Source: Chinchilla lanigera | Lineage: Eukaryota > Chordata > Mammalia > Rodentia > Chinchillidae | NCBI RefSeq assembly: GCF_000276665.1 | Contig: NW_004955433.1 | Coordinates: 19,621,981 to 19,685,980 of the forward strand | Direction: 5' to 3' | DNA: 64,000 nucleotides | Shown here: positions 12,051 to 23,394 of the stretch, piece by piece | Layout: the number at the start of each line of letters is the position of its first letter | How positions within the stretch are numbered: position 1 is the stretch's first letter | Made by a program: the position numbers and the translations under genes | Notes under the pieces: generated by a model | What the model saw: the letters and a program-made list of their open reading frames with translations, nothing else | Told to the model about the DNA's origin: nothing | Databases searched by the model: none

Positions 12051-12695
12051 AAAGGAAGGGAGAAAGAAGAAAATGGAAAAAAAAATGATTATCACATTCA
12101 AATGCCATGTTCCAAACTGTGACTAGTGTGGAATAAATGTTTGCACTAGTTAAGCAATTACACAACCAAGAAAATTCCCTTTTGTTCCCGTCCTCTACTC
12201 TGTGCTCCCTGTACACCTTGTGCTCTCCCCAGGGGGGTCTCTGCATGGTGTCTGTAGTGACATTTCATGTGTCTTTATCATTGGTAACATAGCAAACTCC
12301 AAGAGGTAAAGACCATTTTATTTTTAGGCTAAAGAATGTGGAAACTGGTTAAGCAGCATATGTGTTTGAAGAATTCTCTCCAGCTCATTGAATCACAGTG
12401 TTCTCCTCAGTTTCGTGGTGATGTTAACACTTTACTGTTTCCAGTGATTCCGTGTATGTTGAGAAATAACATGGTACCTGAAAATTTAAAGGAACAAATG
12501 AGGCATACCGTGACTGTGATTCTTTGTTTATTGTCAGTTCTGTCCTTGTATATAATGTTCCCAAAACAGATAGCTTTTATTCTCAAAGCAAAGTAGATGT
12601 AAGTATGCAATCTAAATACCTGTGCTATATATATCTCCTCCCTCTTATTAAAATGGCTTAAGCATATATTTCCCATGGATGTACTTCTTTTTCTT

Positions 12696-12782
12696 TCTTT
12701 GCTTTTCGTTTTTTGGTACTGGGAATTGAACTCAGGACCTTGCACTTGCCAGGCACTTGTGCCACTGAGCTATATCCCCTTC
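12696..12782 (-). mobile_element. ID SINE, antisense
   Basis: The plus strand shows a T-rich tail, then 'tttggtactgggaattgaac', 'cttgcacttgccaggcac' and 'ccactgagctatatcccc', the reverse complement of an ID core. The pyrimidine-rich flanks make the exact target-site duplication hard to fix. Confidence 0.85.
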
Positions 12783-13532
12783 TCTTTCAACTATACTTAT
12801 TGAGATCCTACATGTGTTTGTTTTATCCCTTATTCACACATCTGTCACAATAATGTTAATACTTCTTTGCCCTCTATTTTTGTGTCTTTTCTTTCTGAGA
12901 TCCCAAAGGTCAGAAATATTCTGGCCTATTTTTATAGTCTCCACAGTAGGGCCTATCAAATTTGTAGTCAGTAAATGCTTGCTCAACCAATAAAATGTTA
13001 GGTAGAGTTCTAAGTCATAAGTGCCCAGCCTAGTCCTTGACGTTTAAGTGGTGTCAATGACTGCCCCTGAATTAAATGGGAGAAAGTTTGTCTTATATGA
13101 GTTAATATTCATCCTCATATTTCTGCAGAACATAATAGGTGTTTGCAATTCACTGCTGTACCCAAAACTGAAGTAACTGCTGGATTACCTAGTGCTTCTT
13201 CATGTAATCATGCATTTCTCAGATGGAAGACTACATTTAAAATCATTACTTCACTCTGAAAAGCATAAACATCCTGTAGAAGTACTATAAATGTTAAATG
13301 AATCTAATTTAATAACTGTCAGGATTTGAACATCATGAACTTTAGATTCAAGATTAAAAAATATACCACAGACAAAATTGAAGTCTCTTCATTGTGATCC
13401 CATAGGTGCCCCTTTGTGCTGTAAATGTGAAGATTTGGTAGTTACAAGGCTTTAGATTGCAGCAACACTGTCTTTTCACTTTTAGCTGCGGCAAATGCCT
13501 TTAACGCTAATAAGATGCTAAAAAGTACTTTA
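12783..13532. other. Unique AT-rich DNA, nothing recognised
   Basis: No gene or repeat family is recognised here. Confidence 0.4.
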
Positions 13533-13546
13533 AAATTGAATATCTG

Positions 13547-13656
13547 GGGGCTGGGGATTTAGCTCACAGGCAAAGCGCCTGCCTGGCAAGCGCAAGGTCG
13601 TGAGTTCAGTTCCCGGTACCGGAGAAAAACCAAAAAAAAAATAAATAAATAAAATT
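13547..13656 (+). mobile_element. ID SINE, sense, with target-site duplication
   Basis: The core begins 'ggggctggggatttagctca' and ends 'cccggtaccggagaaaaacc', followed by an A-rich tail with (AAAT)n. The duplication 'aaattgaatatctg' (13533-13546) and 'aaattaaatatctg' (13657-13670) matches at 13 of 14. This copy is near the consensus for the window and serves as a reference for the others. Confidence 0.93.
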
Positions 13657-13670
13657 AAATTAAATATCTG

Positions 13671-15423
13671 CAAGATGACATCAAACTATGAGAAAAAAAG
13701 CAAAAAAGCACAGCTTTTCAGAAATATATTCAACATAATTTAACCACATATTGAAAGAATTAAGTTGTAATTATTTTTATCAAGCCCACATGCCAAAAAA
13801 TTAAAAAAATTAACAAGTTCTTATAATATGGGGATAATGTAACATATGTTTTCCTATATAAAACATTTCAACAAGGGATAGCTAGCACAGGAATCATTTT
13901 CACAAAAATAATTTTCAAAGATTGGTTTAGTTTCACACTGTCAAACATACCCAGAGAAGAATATAATAAATTCAGACCTCAGAGATGGATAGTTGTGTTT
14001 CACAAATACACAGTTCATTCAGAATTGATCCCAAATCATTGAATATACATTACTATTTGATGTTCCAATAGTTTGCTTAAAATATAAATCAAAAATATAA
14101 TAATTTTATGACTTTAGTTCATCCCATTATTGGGTGACATTTCAAATGATAGATGTTTCATTCTTTCCCTTGCCTTTTTTAAATGCACAAACAGATTAAA
14201 CTGAGTAAGAAGAATGCAGTTTAAATCTTAGTTATTCCTTTTTGGATGGTTTTCATTATATTTGTCATTGCATTTTAATTTTGCAATTTTGTAGTAATTG
14301 CAGATTACTACAAAATAAAACATTTTCAAATGGAAAGCACATACAATGTAATTCTGTCTCAATCTTTCTCTGTCTTCATGCTCCTTACCTCTCCCCAAAG
14401 CAGTCATTTCCCAGGTTGTCAAAAGATGGATGGTCTCCGGGGCTAGTTTGTCATAAAAGGTAAGATCAAACCAATGGAAAAAAAAAAATACCATGTGCTT
14501 GTGCATTGAGCCAGGCAGTGCAAGAATCAGTGGCACTTTCTCCAATATGATTTGACAGACTGCATTTGTCTTCTCGTTGAGTTACCTATGGTCTCTCTCT
14601 TCACGACTTCCCAGCACACTCTCACCCCCACTCCAGGTGTTGCCTGCAGGGGGCTCCACTGAGCCTAGAGAACATCCAAAGGCATTTCAAAATGAACTTG
14701 ACTTGTGGGAGCTTCTAAAAAAAATGCTTTCCCGCTCATATCTCTGCCAAAGAGCTGTCACTTTCTTGGAAAGTTAAATTTGTCACAGGAAAGAAAATTT
14801 CACCATACCCTGCTTAAATAAGTTAGGGAGTAGAATCTTCTCCCCAATGCTTTTTCCACAGCAAGCAAATGTATCAATCATTTTATTCTCTGAAATAACA
14901 ATTTATTATCCATGCAGGAGGCCTTAGATTCAATCTGCACAGCGTTCTGAGCTTCGCATCAGATACGAAGACCTGTCATCAGTCTTTATCAGGGTAATCA
15001 CTCTGTTCTTGTCATCAGGTTTTAATAATAAAACTATTTATTACCTCAATAATTATTTATGACAAGAAGCCTGCTATTGGCATCATGAATAAATATTGAT
15101 AAATTGCTTGGTTAATAAACTGGTACTGTTTAAGTGGCTTAGAGAATATGGAAATGAGAGTGGTATTATTACAAAGAATTATTACGAAGAATCGTGAAAT
15201 GTTTATCTGCTATTGAAAACATTATATTTGCCCACCAGGAATCCCATGAAAAGAAAGTGAGAAATCTAATTTGTAAAAGGATGAAGATTCAGCATGAAAA
15301 ATTGAAGAACCAACATTAAACCACAAAAAAAAAAATACAATTTTCAGGCATGTTAGCTAGATGCCAAATTAAACTTCATGAACTTAGTTCAGTTTGAGGC
15401 ATTGTGTATGTGGACACACGTAC
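13671..15423. other. Repeat-poor AT-rich block
   Basis: No repeat family is recognised. A perfect 13-bp hairpin lies at 14286-14316. From about 14.88 to 15.25 kb the sequence is dense in AT-rich homeodomain-like cores (TAAT, ATTA). That resembles conserved non-coding DNA in style, but conservation cannot be judged from one sequence. Confidence 0.4.
14286..14316. repeat. Perfect 13-bp inverted repeat with 5-base loop
   Basis: The left arm 'attttgtagtaat' (14286-14298), the loop 'tgcag' and the right arm 'attactacaaaat' (14304-14316) form a perfect stem. Confidence 0.9.
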
Positions 15424-15449
15424 GTGTGTGTGTGTGTGTGTGTGTGTGT
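15424..15449. repeat. (GT)n microsatellite
   Basis: About 13 uninterrupted GT units, a candidate length polymorphism. Confidence 0.95.
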
Positions 15450-16218
15450 ATTTAAAGAAGAAGTTGCAGATTTGGGAAATGCATTAAAAACATGTTTTAG
15501 TTGAGATCAGCTCCCAAGAACACCAGATTTTTTTTGAAATGCTTTTTATGAGAGGCTGGAAACACGCATTTGAAATGGGAGTCTGAAATAGCCTTAAATC
15601 TCATCCTCTGATGCGCTGCTGGGAACACATGGATGTAATCTTTACTTACAGAGACGATTTCCCTTGGACCAATTTTGTGGAAATCACAAAGGACAAAGCA
15701 TGACTAACGGTTACCTGGTCAGCGATGCTGGATAATAGGATCTCCAATTTAAAAGTTAGAATTTCAACCAAGCCACTTCTCCAAGAGGAGAAGGGGGCAG
15801 ATCTTCCAGCTATCCTGGCTCCTTGATACAAAAGATGAAAAGAAAACTAAAGATGTTATGGAGAAGCAATTAGGAGATGCTGAGAAATAGTCTGTTAAAA
15901 CATAAAAAAACTCATGAATTACACTCAACCTTTGTAGTTGAAGGTTGAGGAATGTAAGCAGAACTCAAAGAGAGATACCCAAAAGAGAGTTTTGAGAGAA
16001 GGATTTGAATGCAAATAGCTGCTTTGGTAGTAGATCCTAGGTAGCTTCAGTTAAGGGAACAGGCAAGTGAGGTTGAAAGAAAGATATCAGTAAAGGGTCC
16101 ATCACCTAGCAGGTTACTACGGGGAAGCGGGGAATGAGGTTCAGCACAGTTCACCAGTGAACGCTGGAGAGCAGACGAGCACGTCCTGCACAGTTGACCC
16201 TAAATGAGAGAAAGCTGA
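15450..16218. other. Unique DNA, nothing recognised
   Basis: No repeat family is recognised. The base composition is closer to balanced than in most of the window, especially from 15.9 kb on. Confidence 0.4.
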
Positions 16219-16653
16219 TTGTTTATCCTCCATTTTGCAGCCATCGCTTGGGCTGTTCTGAAGGATGATACTCCAGAGCACGTCTGTTCTGCCACAAGAG
16301 CAAGCCGTCAAGTACAAAAATCACAAATGCTTGCATGTGAGAATAAACGTACAGAATTTGTGAGTGAAAGGAAACATGTACAGAGTACCAAGAAGTTTTA
16401 TAACAGGGAAACTGAAAAGTATAAAGTTAGATTTTTCCAAGTGTTTCTTGGGATGAAGAATCATCCTATGTACACAAGGGAACAGGAAGGAAACTATTGT
16501 GAATGGAACTTTTTCTTGAATGACTTGGAAGGAGTTGGAGTAGTGCATTTCCACATGGACTCAAATGCGTACATGGAGAATAGTCGTGCAAGAGCAGCAA
16601 ATGCAAGTCAGACAATGAGAAAGGGACTCAGAAAATTTAAACAATCAGACTGA
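16219..16653 (+). other. Unexplained 144-codon open frame, coding status doubtful
   Basis: An uninterrupted frame runs from ATG to TGA, the longest in the window outside recognised repeats. The product would be basic and mixed in composition, beginning MFILHFAAIAWAVL, which is mildly hydrophobic; no domain is recognised. The start lies in a TATCCTCCATTTTGCAG context that resembles a polypyrimidine tract plus AG splice acceptor at about 16240, so the 5' part could also be intronic. A MIR starts just after the stop codon. With six frames over 64 kb, one chance frame of this size is not surprising. I do not call it a gene. Confidence 0.2.
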
Positions 16654-16664
16654 AGTTGTCAGAC

Positions 16665-16830
16665 TGAAGACACCAAACTACAAGTGTTTGAATCCCAGAT
16701 CTAAAGTTAACTTCCTGTAACCTTGGGTGAATCATCACCTCTTGTGTAGAATATGGAGAGAATGAAATGAAATAAGGCAGAGAAAATGAATAGCTCAGAA
16801 CATGGTCCTTGGTACACAGCCCTATTATTT
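16665..16830 (+). mobile_element. MIR SINE, sense
   Basis: The motif order is that of a sense MIR: 'gtttgaatcccagatct', 'gtaaccttgggtgaatcatc', 'agaatatgg', an A/G-rich middle, 'tagctcagaacatggtcctt' and 'ggtacacagcc'. Confidence 0.72.
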
Positions 16831-17550
16831 TTTAATTTTAATTAGATTTAATTAATGGGCCTAAATTTAGAAATAGGACATGACTACAATACCCTTCCTC
16901 ATTCATGGAAATCCACAGTAGACACTTGAATTGTCATTAAAGCTGAAACATGCATATATTGTTTTTTCCTAACATACATTCATGTGACACAGTGAAACTT
17001 GTAGATTAGCCATGATGAGAGATTAATAGCAATAACTAATAATAGAACAATTTTTAACCATATAAGTGAATTTATTTTCTTCTTCAGAATTTTGGGTAAG
17101 GTCAAATGTAAAAGATTCATCATTTTACTGTAGGTATTAACAACCTCAGAGTACGATATTTTACTTTCCTCATTAAGTCAAGTAATTTTTTTTCACTTAA
17201 AAAATACTTCACAGCTTGCTGGTAAAACCAAATGTCTTGCACTGCTGCTCTTGCATTTTGAGGCTACTGTATAGTAAAGTGTGGCTCACACAGACACAAA
17301 CACTGTAATCACTTGACAGCTGATCAAGTAATAGAAATGGCTACTAAATGACTTATGGGAGGGTAGTGTATACAGCACAGGTACATGGAACAGAAGGATA
17401 ATTCACATTCTTGGTTGGGTGGAGTGGGGTGCTAGGAAATCTGAACACATTACACAGGAAAGTGTACAGTTCAAAACTTGTCATTTATTTTTCTAATGTT
17501 ACAGTTAATATGTTTAGACTGCAACTGGCCTTGGGTAACTGAAATTGTAG
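16831..17550. other. Unique AT-rich DNA, nothing recognised
   Basis: No gene or repeat family is recognised here. Confidence 0.4.
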
Positions 17551-17561
17551 AAAACCATGAG

Positions 17562-17668
17562 GGCCGGGGATATAACTCAACGGCACAAGTGCCTGCCTGG
17601 CAAGTGCAAGTTCGTGAGTTTGATTCCTGGTACCAAAAGAACCCAAAAAACTAAAAAAAAAAAAAAAA
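17562..17668 (+). mobile_element. ID SINE, sense, with target-site duplication
   Basis: A diverged core starts 'ggccggggatataactcaac' and ends 'tcctggtaccaaaag', followed by an A tail. The 11-bp direct repeat 'aaaaccatgag' occurs at 17551-17561 and 17669-17679. Confidence 0.92.
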
Positions 17669-17939
17669 AAAACCATGAGTGGTGGGGTACTAATGTAATT
17701 AATAGCATTGTTTGAGCTTTAAACTTGTATGGACCTTCCTCAGTACGGAGATGGTTTGTGTATATTTAGGACATACTGGATCAGGGGAACATAGGAAACA
17801 TTTTTAAAAGCATGAATGGATGACCTATGAATAGAGAAATCAGATGGATTATTTAAAGCTGAAATGATTCAAATAAATTAGATAGGTATAGTGAACTCCT
17901 ATTTATAGTAGTTTTATATTGGGTTCCTTTCAAGTCACT

Positions 17940-18880
17940 GAAACTTTTTATTGTTATGTATGCAGCAGACATAATATGGGGCACTGGGGACACCAAAAAT
18001 AGAACCTTTGCTCGCAGAAACATCCCATGATTTGTTTAGCACCTAAATTGTGATGAGACTTGTGCTACACAATAAAATATATTGGTAAGAAAATGAAACC
18101 ATTAAATTTCAGCTGTAATAAATGACACTGTAAGAAGGTTAGTGTAGAAAAAGATGTAGGAAAAGTATGTTAATGAAGAAATCATGCGATAGAGAGGAGT
18201 TGAAGGAGCAAGAGGTCATTGCTAAGCAAAGTCATGGGGAAGACTGGTTCAGGGAGGGGGAAGAGTGCAAAAAACTCTGGTAGAAGGAAGCAGGAAAGGT
18301 CCTAAGGCCTGAAGGAAAACTAAAGTGACTGGAGTGTGGAAAGAAAATAGTGACTGCGACATATGGAAGGCTTGGCAACCAGCAAACCACTGAGGGCTTA
18401 GAAGGCCAAATAAAGCATCTAGTTTTATCTTGAGAGCAGGGGAAGAAGCCTGAAGGTATTGAGATCTAGGATACATGATAGGACTTGTCTCCATCATGTT
18501 TTCAGTGGAAGGAAAGACCTGCAATTAAGCGGAGGCCATCATACTTGTGAAGGTAGATGGAAACAGGGTTTAAACTGAGATCTGAAAGAAGAGCAGAGAA
18601 GTGTGTGGAAGAGCAATAGCAACAGCAGAGAAAGAGGCACCGGCTTACATAAGATCATGTGGTGAGTTTGAGGAATGCAATGATAATCCATTACTGGGGG
18701 AGGATTCACAACCAGGAGGAAAGAATGTGGTAGAAGATGATGCCTCAGCCTTGTTTTGGAGCACCTAAGGAAAGAATTTCAGAATTTAGACATTGGTTTT
18801 AGCTACTATTTGGAAGTTTTAGGAAAGATCATTCAATATGGGGGAAAGACTAAAAATGACAACGAATTTTGTGGGCATTT
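17940..18880 (-). mobile_element. L2 LINE fragment, antisense, about 0.9 kb
   Basis: The order of motifs follows the reverse complement of the L2 3' region: 'gcagacataatatggggcac tggggacacc' in two pieces near 17.97 kb, a 'gtgatgagacttgtgct' block, purine-rich 'gttcagggagggggaagag', 'ggcttagaaggccaaat', then 'gatacatgataggactt'. Divergence is high, as expected for a pre-eutherian element. The borders are approximate and the family call is by eye. Confidence 0.55.
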
Positions 18881-19259
18881 GATGAGATTCTGACTGTGCA
18901 AAAACTGTCCTCGTCTTTTGCAAAAATGCCATCAACCAAGCAGTTAGCAGTGTTAAAGCATCATCTGACATCATACTGCCTGCGACCGAGCAAGTTCTAC
19001 TGAATAGATTATTAGCAAGTTGACACTGACCAATGCAAATCTTATCATGGCCAAACTGACCCCACCAACTATTACGGTTCAGTGACCTCAGCCATCTTGA
19101 GATCTGTGCCCTGGCTATGAGACTTCTCAGAGCTAGTCGAGCGTGAGGACAATGCTAGAACTCAGTTCAGTTCAGTGGAGCTGCCATGTTGAGTAAGGAT
19201 TTTCCATTACGCAGTCCTAAAATACTTACATATAGAATCTGCAGAACTCAGAGGACCAC
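18881..19259. other. Unassigned segment of more balanced composition
   Basis: This stretch, including 19.0-19.19 kb, is richer in G+C than its surroundings and reads like an old repeat, but I cannot assign it. Confidence 0.3.
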
Positions 19260-19261
19260 CT

Positions 19262-19380
19262 ACTACACAGAAATCGAGACAGTGTCTCATTGCATATTAC
19301 AGGCTGGCCTCAAAATTGTCATCCTGCAGCCTCAGTCTCCTGAGTGCTATGATTACAGGCACATGCCACCCTGCCCCACA
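19262..19380 (-). mobile_element. Old B1/7SL-type SINE, antisense
   Basis: The plus strand shows 'gagacagtgtctcattgca', 'aggctggcctcaaa', 'cagcctcagtctcctgag', 'gattacaggcacatgcc' and 'accctgcccc', the reverse complement of a diverged 7SL-derived monomer. Confidence 0.75.
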
Positions 19381-21544
19381 ATACACTGTTTCTTGAAATT
19401 CACTCGTGGTTTAACTTTTCTTTTGCGCTCATTTGCTTGTTTAGTTGTTTCTTTTTAATGAAGATTCTCTATTTTACTGTCTCATTCTCTACCAAGATTA
19501 TGATTGCTGAGGTGTGTTCATAACTTAGTTATCTACACTAAAATACAACTCCATAGACATATAGACTTGTCAATTTCATCCACTATATGTTACGCATTTA
19601 ATTAAATTGAAACAACATGAGTGAGAATATATTAGCAGTTTATTTACTCTCTCAGCATGTGTGTGGCATCCTGTTATCAGTAGCCATTATAGTGGATGAG
19701 AAGAACCAGAAAGAACTTGCATATCTGCTGAAAAAAGAGTAAAGCTGAACCCAGAGGAAAATGTGTCTTTTGAGAGTGGACAAGGGAGAGACAGAGCAGG
19801 ACAAGTCTGAGCAATGAGAGGAAAACCGGTAAATCTGTCAAATGCTTCATAATAATTACCGTGTTTTAATATTTCTTCATTTCTTTTATCACTATTCAGC
19901 CAAAATGTTCATAAACATTGTGAAATGGGACCTAATTTACATATTCTGCCAATTATCTCTATTTATGGATAACCACTCAGAGGTTTTCCCCCATTACCCC
20001 GAATAATTGAGAATTGGCTATAGAAGCAGTTTCCCTTCCCTGCTGAATAAATGTGCTGTATTTATATTATTCATTACCAGGTGGCAGACGTAATGTTCAG
20101 TGATGTGTGATACTTATCTGAAACTTGAAACTCCTTTCAAGGTTCAAGCTCACCAGTTAATAGAAGATAATCTGTATGGAGCATAAATTCCAAGGAGATG
20201 TCTACAATAAATCTTTCGTGAGTCTCCCGTTTGCTAAGATAGCTCTTGCCAGAGTTGACTTTATTATTAGTAGTAACCATTTGCACTAAGATGACTATGA
20301 CAGTGATAAAGCTTCTACATTATATGAATTCTATTGAACATATTCTGGTTTTACACTTCTATTTGTTTACTAACAGACCTTAAGATAGAAAGCTTTCAAA
20401 TCGTTTGACAAAATACAATTAAGAATCACTCAGACATGTAATTTAATCAGGAGAATAGGAAATACATAAAGTTTATAAATGACTTCACAAATTACTTTAG
20501 AATTCTTATTCATACTAATTCTCTTATGATGCAGATTAGGGAAGTAAGCTAGCTGGATTTTAAATGTTTGGTTTTCATAGTAGTTTAGTTAATTAAAATA
20601 AAATCCATGTGGTTAACCTAAGTGTACAAAGGAAATAATTATAATTATAATATCTTTAATGTCCAGGCTTCTAAATTGCATCTCAGTACTTTCAACATAA
20701 GGGAGTATCACACTGAGTTGATAATAACATTAGTGGGTAAGAATGTCACTTGTGGGACTGTGTTTAATATTGCTCCTACTCTTGTAAATCTTATTTTGAA
20801 TGACTCATCTGTTACATAGATTTTTAGATTATGGATATTCCTGTGTAGTTTTTGTCATCCTTGTAAGCTTAAGAAACTACAGACCATTATACATTAATTT
20901 TAATTTTGCTTTTTGGAAAAAGGTACACCATGTCTGTTTCTTTTTTTCCTGCGATAAAAATTGTTTTGGAAATCCAATCATTCTTTATTATATCTTATTA
21001 TATAAGATCTTTAAGCCACGCCAAAGAGACATTGTTCAAGCTTGTACTGGAAATTATACCTCTTCTAATTTTAAATAAGCAACCAGGACAGTATCTTTGG
21101 AAAGTAAAGCTCAAGTGACAGGCTGTGACTCTAATTGTGATCATATAACATTTCAGAATCCATCAGCTTGGACTCAGTCAAATATATGTATCTTGTCCAT
21201 CTACATGTTTATGGATGCAATCCAATATAGCAAAGCTAATCCTGTAGATACCACCATACTCAGTAATACTCAAGTATTTGATTGAAAACAATGTGTAAGG
21301 ATTGTGTTGTAATTCACCATGATGTAGAAGTGATTTGGACCCTTTCCATGACAGGCATAGGTACAAAATATACAGTGAATATTTACATTAAAAATTTATT
21401 ACCATAGAAGACATTTTGTCATTTATTTTCCTCTTAAATCTCTCTTTCACTTCAAATACACTTATCATAGCTTTCTTGCCCCTTTCTAAGCAGTTCTAGA
21501 AGTTCTTTTCCATGAATGTTTTTATGAAGTGTGATAAAAAATAT
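19381..21544. other. Repeat-poor 2.1 kb block with a CTCF-like site
   Basis: No interspersed repeat is recognised. The CTCF-like sequence at 20074-20087 is listed separately. The part at about 19.85-20.30 kb has varied, non-repetitive sequence of the kind often seen in conserved non-coding elements. Confidence 0.4.
20074..20087 (+). promoter_or_regulatory. CTCF-like motif
   Basis: The sequence 'ttaccaggtggcag' fits the known CTCF core (CCASYAGRKGGCRS) at 12 of 14 positions; only the first two positions differ. No other site this close was noticed. Occupancy cannot be read from sequence. Confidence 0.35.
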
Positions 21545-21800
21545 GGTGAATGTTACTACTGAGTGCCATCCATTGGAAAGGCAGGCTTACGGAAACACTG
21601 CAGTATGTCCTCATCCCACTTTATTCTCCAGATCTGTCACAGTGTAACTTCTGGCTATTCACCAAGGTCAAAATGAACATGAAAGGTAAAGGTTTTCAAT
21701 TCGCTCAGGACATCAAGGCAGCCATAGCAGGGGATCTAATAACCCTCAGGAAAAGGTACTCCTTCCACCACTTTCATTCTTTGTGTTACTATGGTTAATG
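21545..21800 (+). pseudogene. Mariner-family transposase fossil (C-terminal catalytic part)
   Basis: An 82-codon frame from 21550 contains IPLYSPDLSQCNFWLF followed by KVKMNMKGKGFQFAQDIKAAI. This matches the layout of the end of the mariner DDE/D domain: a (P)YSPDL stretch, the last catalytic Asp a few residues on, a WLF, a Lys-rich stretch with GKxF, then an IKAA helix. Where the third catalytic Asp is expected in mariner enzymes (DFWLF), this copy has Asn (NFWLF), so the fragment could not cut DNA. Only the C-terminal part is seen; I did not find the N-terminal HTH or terminal inverted repeats. It is most likely a truncated, dead DNA-transposon relic. Confidence 0.7.
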
Positions 21801-23394
21801 TATTTCTTTATCTATACCAAATTGACATATGTTCTCTTAATGTAAGGAAAATTATATTTTGGAGATGAAGGAGCTTCAGTTTGATTCTAGTCTCTATTAT
21901 ATATTAGTCATGAGATTGCTATTAATTTTTTAATAACTTCACTGAGGTGTTGCGTCATCACTTGTAAAATCTAGTAAAAAAAGGAAAGCTAGGAGTGAAG
22001 AGATTAGAATACCTTGTTATATAAAAGTTTTTGAAACTAGCCCTGGCTGTTTTCCTGTTTGTAAATTGAGGTAATAATGGTAGAAATCTCACTGAGTTGT
22101 AGAAAACGTTCAGTAATTAATCATATTTGGTTTAAAGATATATCTAAAGCACAAGAGTTTAATAAATAGTAGTTTTAAAATGCTAGGATTTTAGTGAGTT
22201 ATAATAATAGAAGTATATTTATTTTTCTCCCTTGATGATACCAAGTTTATCCTGAACTTTGTGACCATTTTTGTGACCAAAAATATTCTGAAATAAAGTG
22301 TTCATAGATATTAATGCAGAAATAAATGAAAGTAAATTATTCCAAAGTTATTTTGTAAATTTGTCTTCAGGATAAAATACAATGAAACCCAAGTATTTAC
22401 TAAGAAATTATTCGGTATAATACTTTACTTTGAGTCATGGCAGTATTTTGGAAGCATTTATCTACACTTCCTCACTGAAGTTTTTCTTGTTTAAATTGAT
22501 TTGTATCTTTCCACTGTATAAAATGTATATCATTTCTAGATTTTTCAAAAATTTTCAAGAAATGCAGCATATGGTGAATACAAGTAAAATAGCAAAGTCA
22601 GGCATAGAGAGTCTAAGTAAACACATCAGTCATCTAAACTTTAAAAGATTGACAGAAAAAACTCATGTTTTTTTTTCTGTTGCAAAGTATCAGAATCATT
22701 CTTCTGAGTATAGTTTAAAACGTATTCGTTTAATATTGCTTAAATGTGAATTTTGTGAAGATTTTCCCGTTTTTAAAAGAAAACAGCATGTTACATGAGA
22801 TACTTAAGGTTTTTCACGACCACACTGTGCTATGGATATTCTAGTAATTCTAAAAATATTTTCTTTCAAGTGTCAGTGGAGACATAGGAAATAGTATGAG
22901 TGACAGTTAAGGGACAAACTCTAACGATTTATAAAGTCCTAGCTATTATTTGAAAATTGGTTAACTAAAAGACTGTTTTATTTTGGTAGACAGAAAAATG
23001 ATCTTCCAAAATATCCAGAGCTTCTTCCCTGGGATCTGCAAAATTATTACTTTATGTGGCAAAAGAGAAGTTTTTGGTTCACGGAGTTAATTATCTGTTC
23101 ACTTATTAAATGCTTGTGGAGCATCTGTTAGTTTTAAAGACTCACAGGTGTTGAAACAATACAGGCAATCAGGACTTAGTCTGACAACAAACTGGTGATC
23201 AAACAACGCTTCTGAGGCAAGGTGGATGTAATAGTTTCTATCAGAGAATAGCAGTAGTAATGTAGGGAAAAAGTCATATCTGTTTTGTGTTGTGGGAAAG
23301 TCCTTTGTCAATCAAATTGCTTTTAGATAGATATTGAAGAATTATTAGGTTTTACCAGATAGAATTAGATTACAAGGCTGTTACACAGAATAAG
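21801..23394. other. Mostly unique AT-rich DNA
   Basis: No gene is recognised. A weakly L2-like antisense stretch lies at about 23.10-23.32 kb ('cttattaaatgcttgtggag...' followed by 'aatacaggcaatcagg'), too diverged to call firmly. The 122-codon frame at 22430-22798 has no recognised domain. Confidence 0.35.

Noticed and set aside
11676..12246. Several overlapping frames rich in Lys/Glu or Phe
   Set aside because: They run over the (GAAA)n tract and the 43-base A tail of an ID SINE.
22430..22798. 122-codon plus frame at 22.4 kb
   Set aside because: AT-rich unique DNA, biased to Phe/Lys/Ser, no domain; likely chance.
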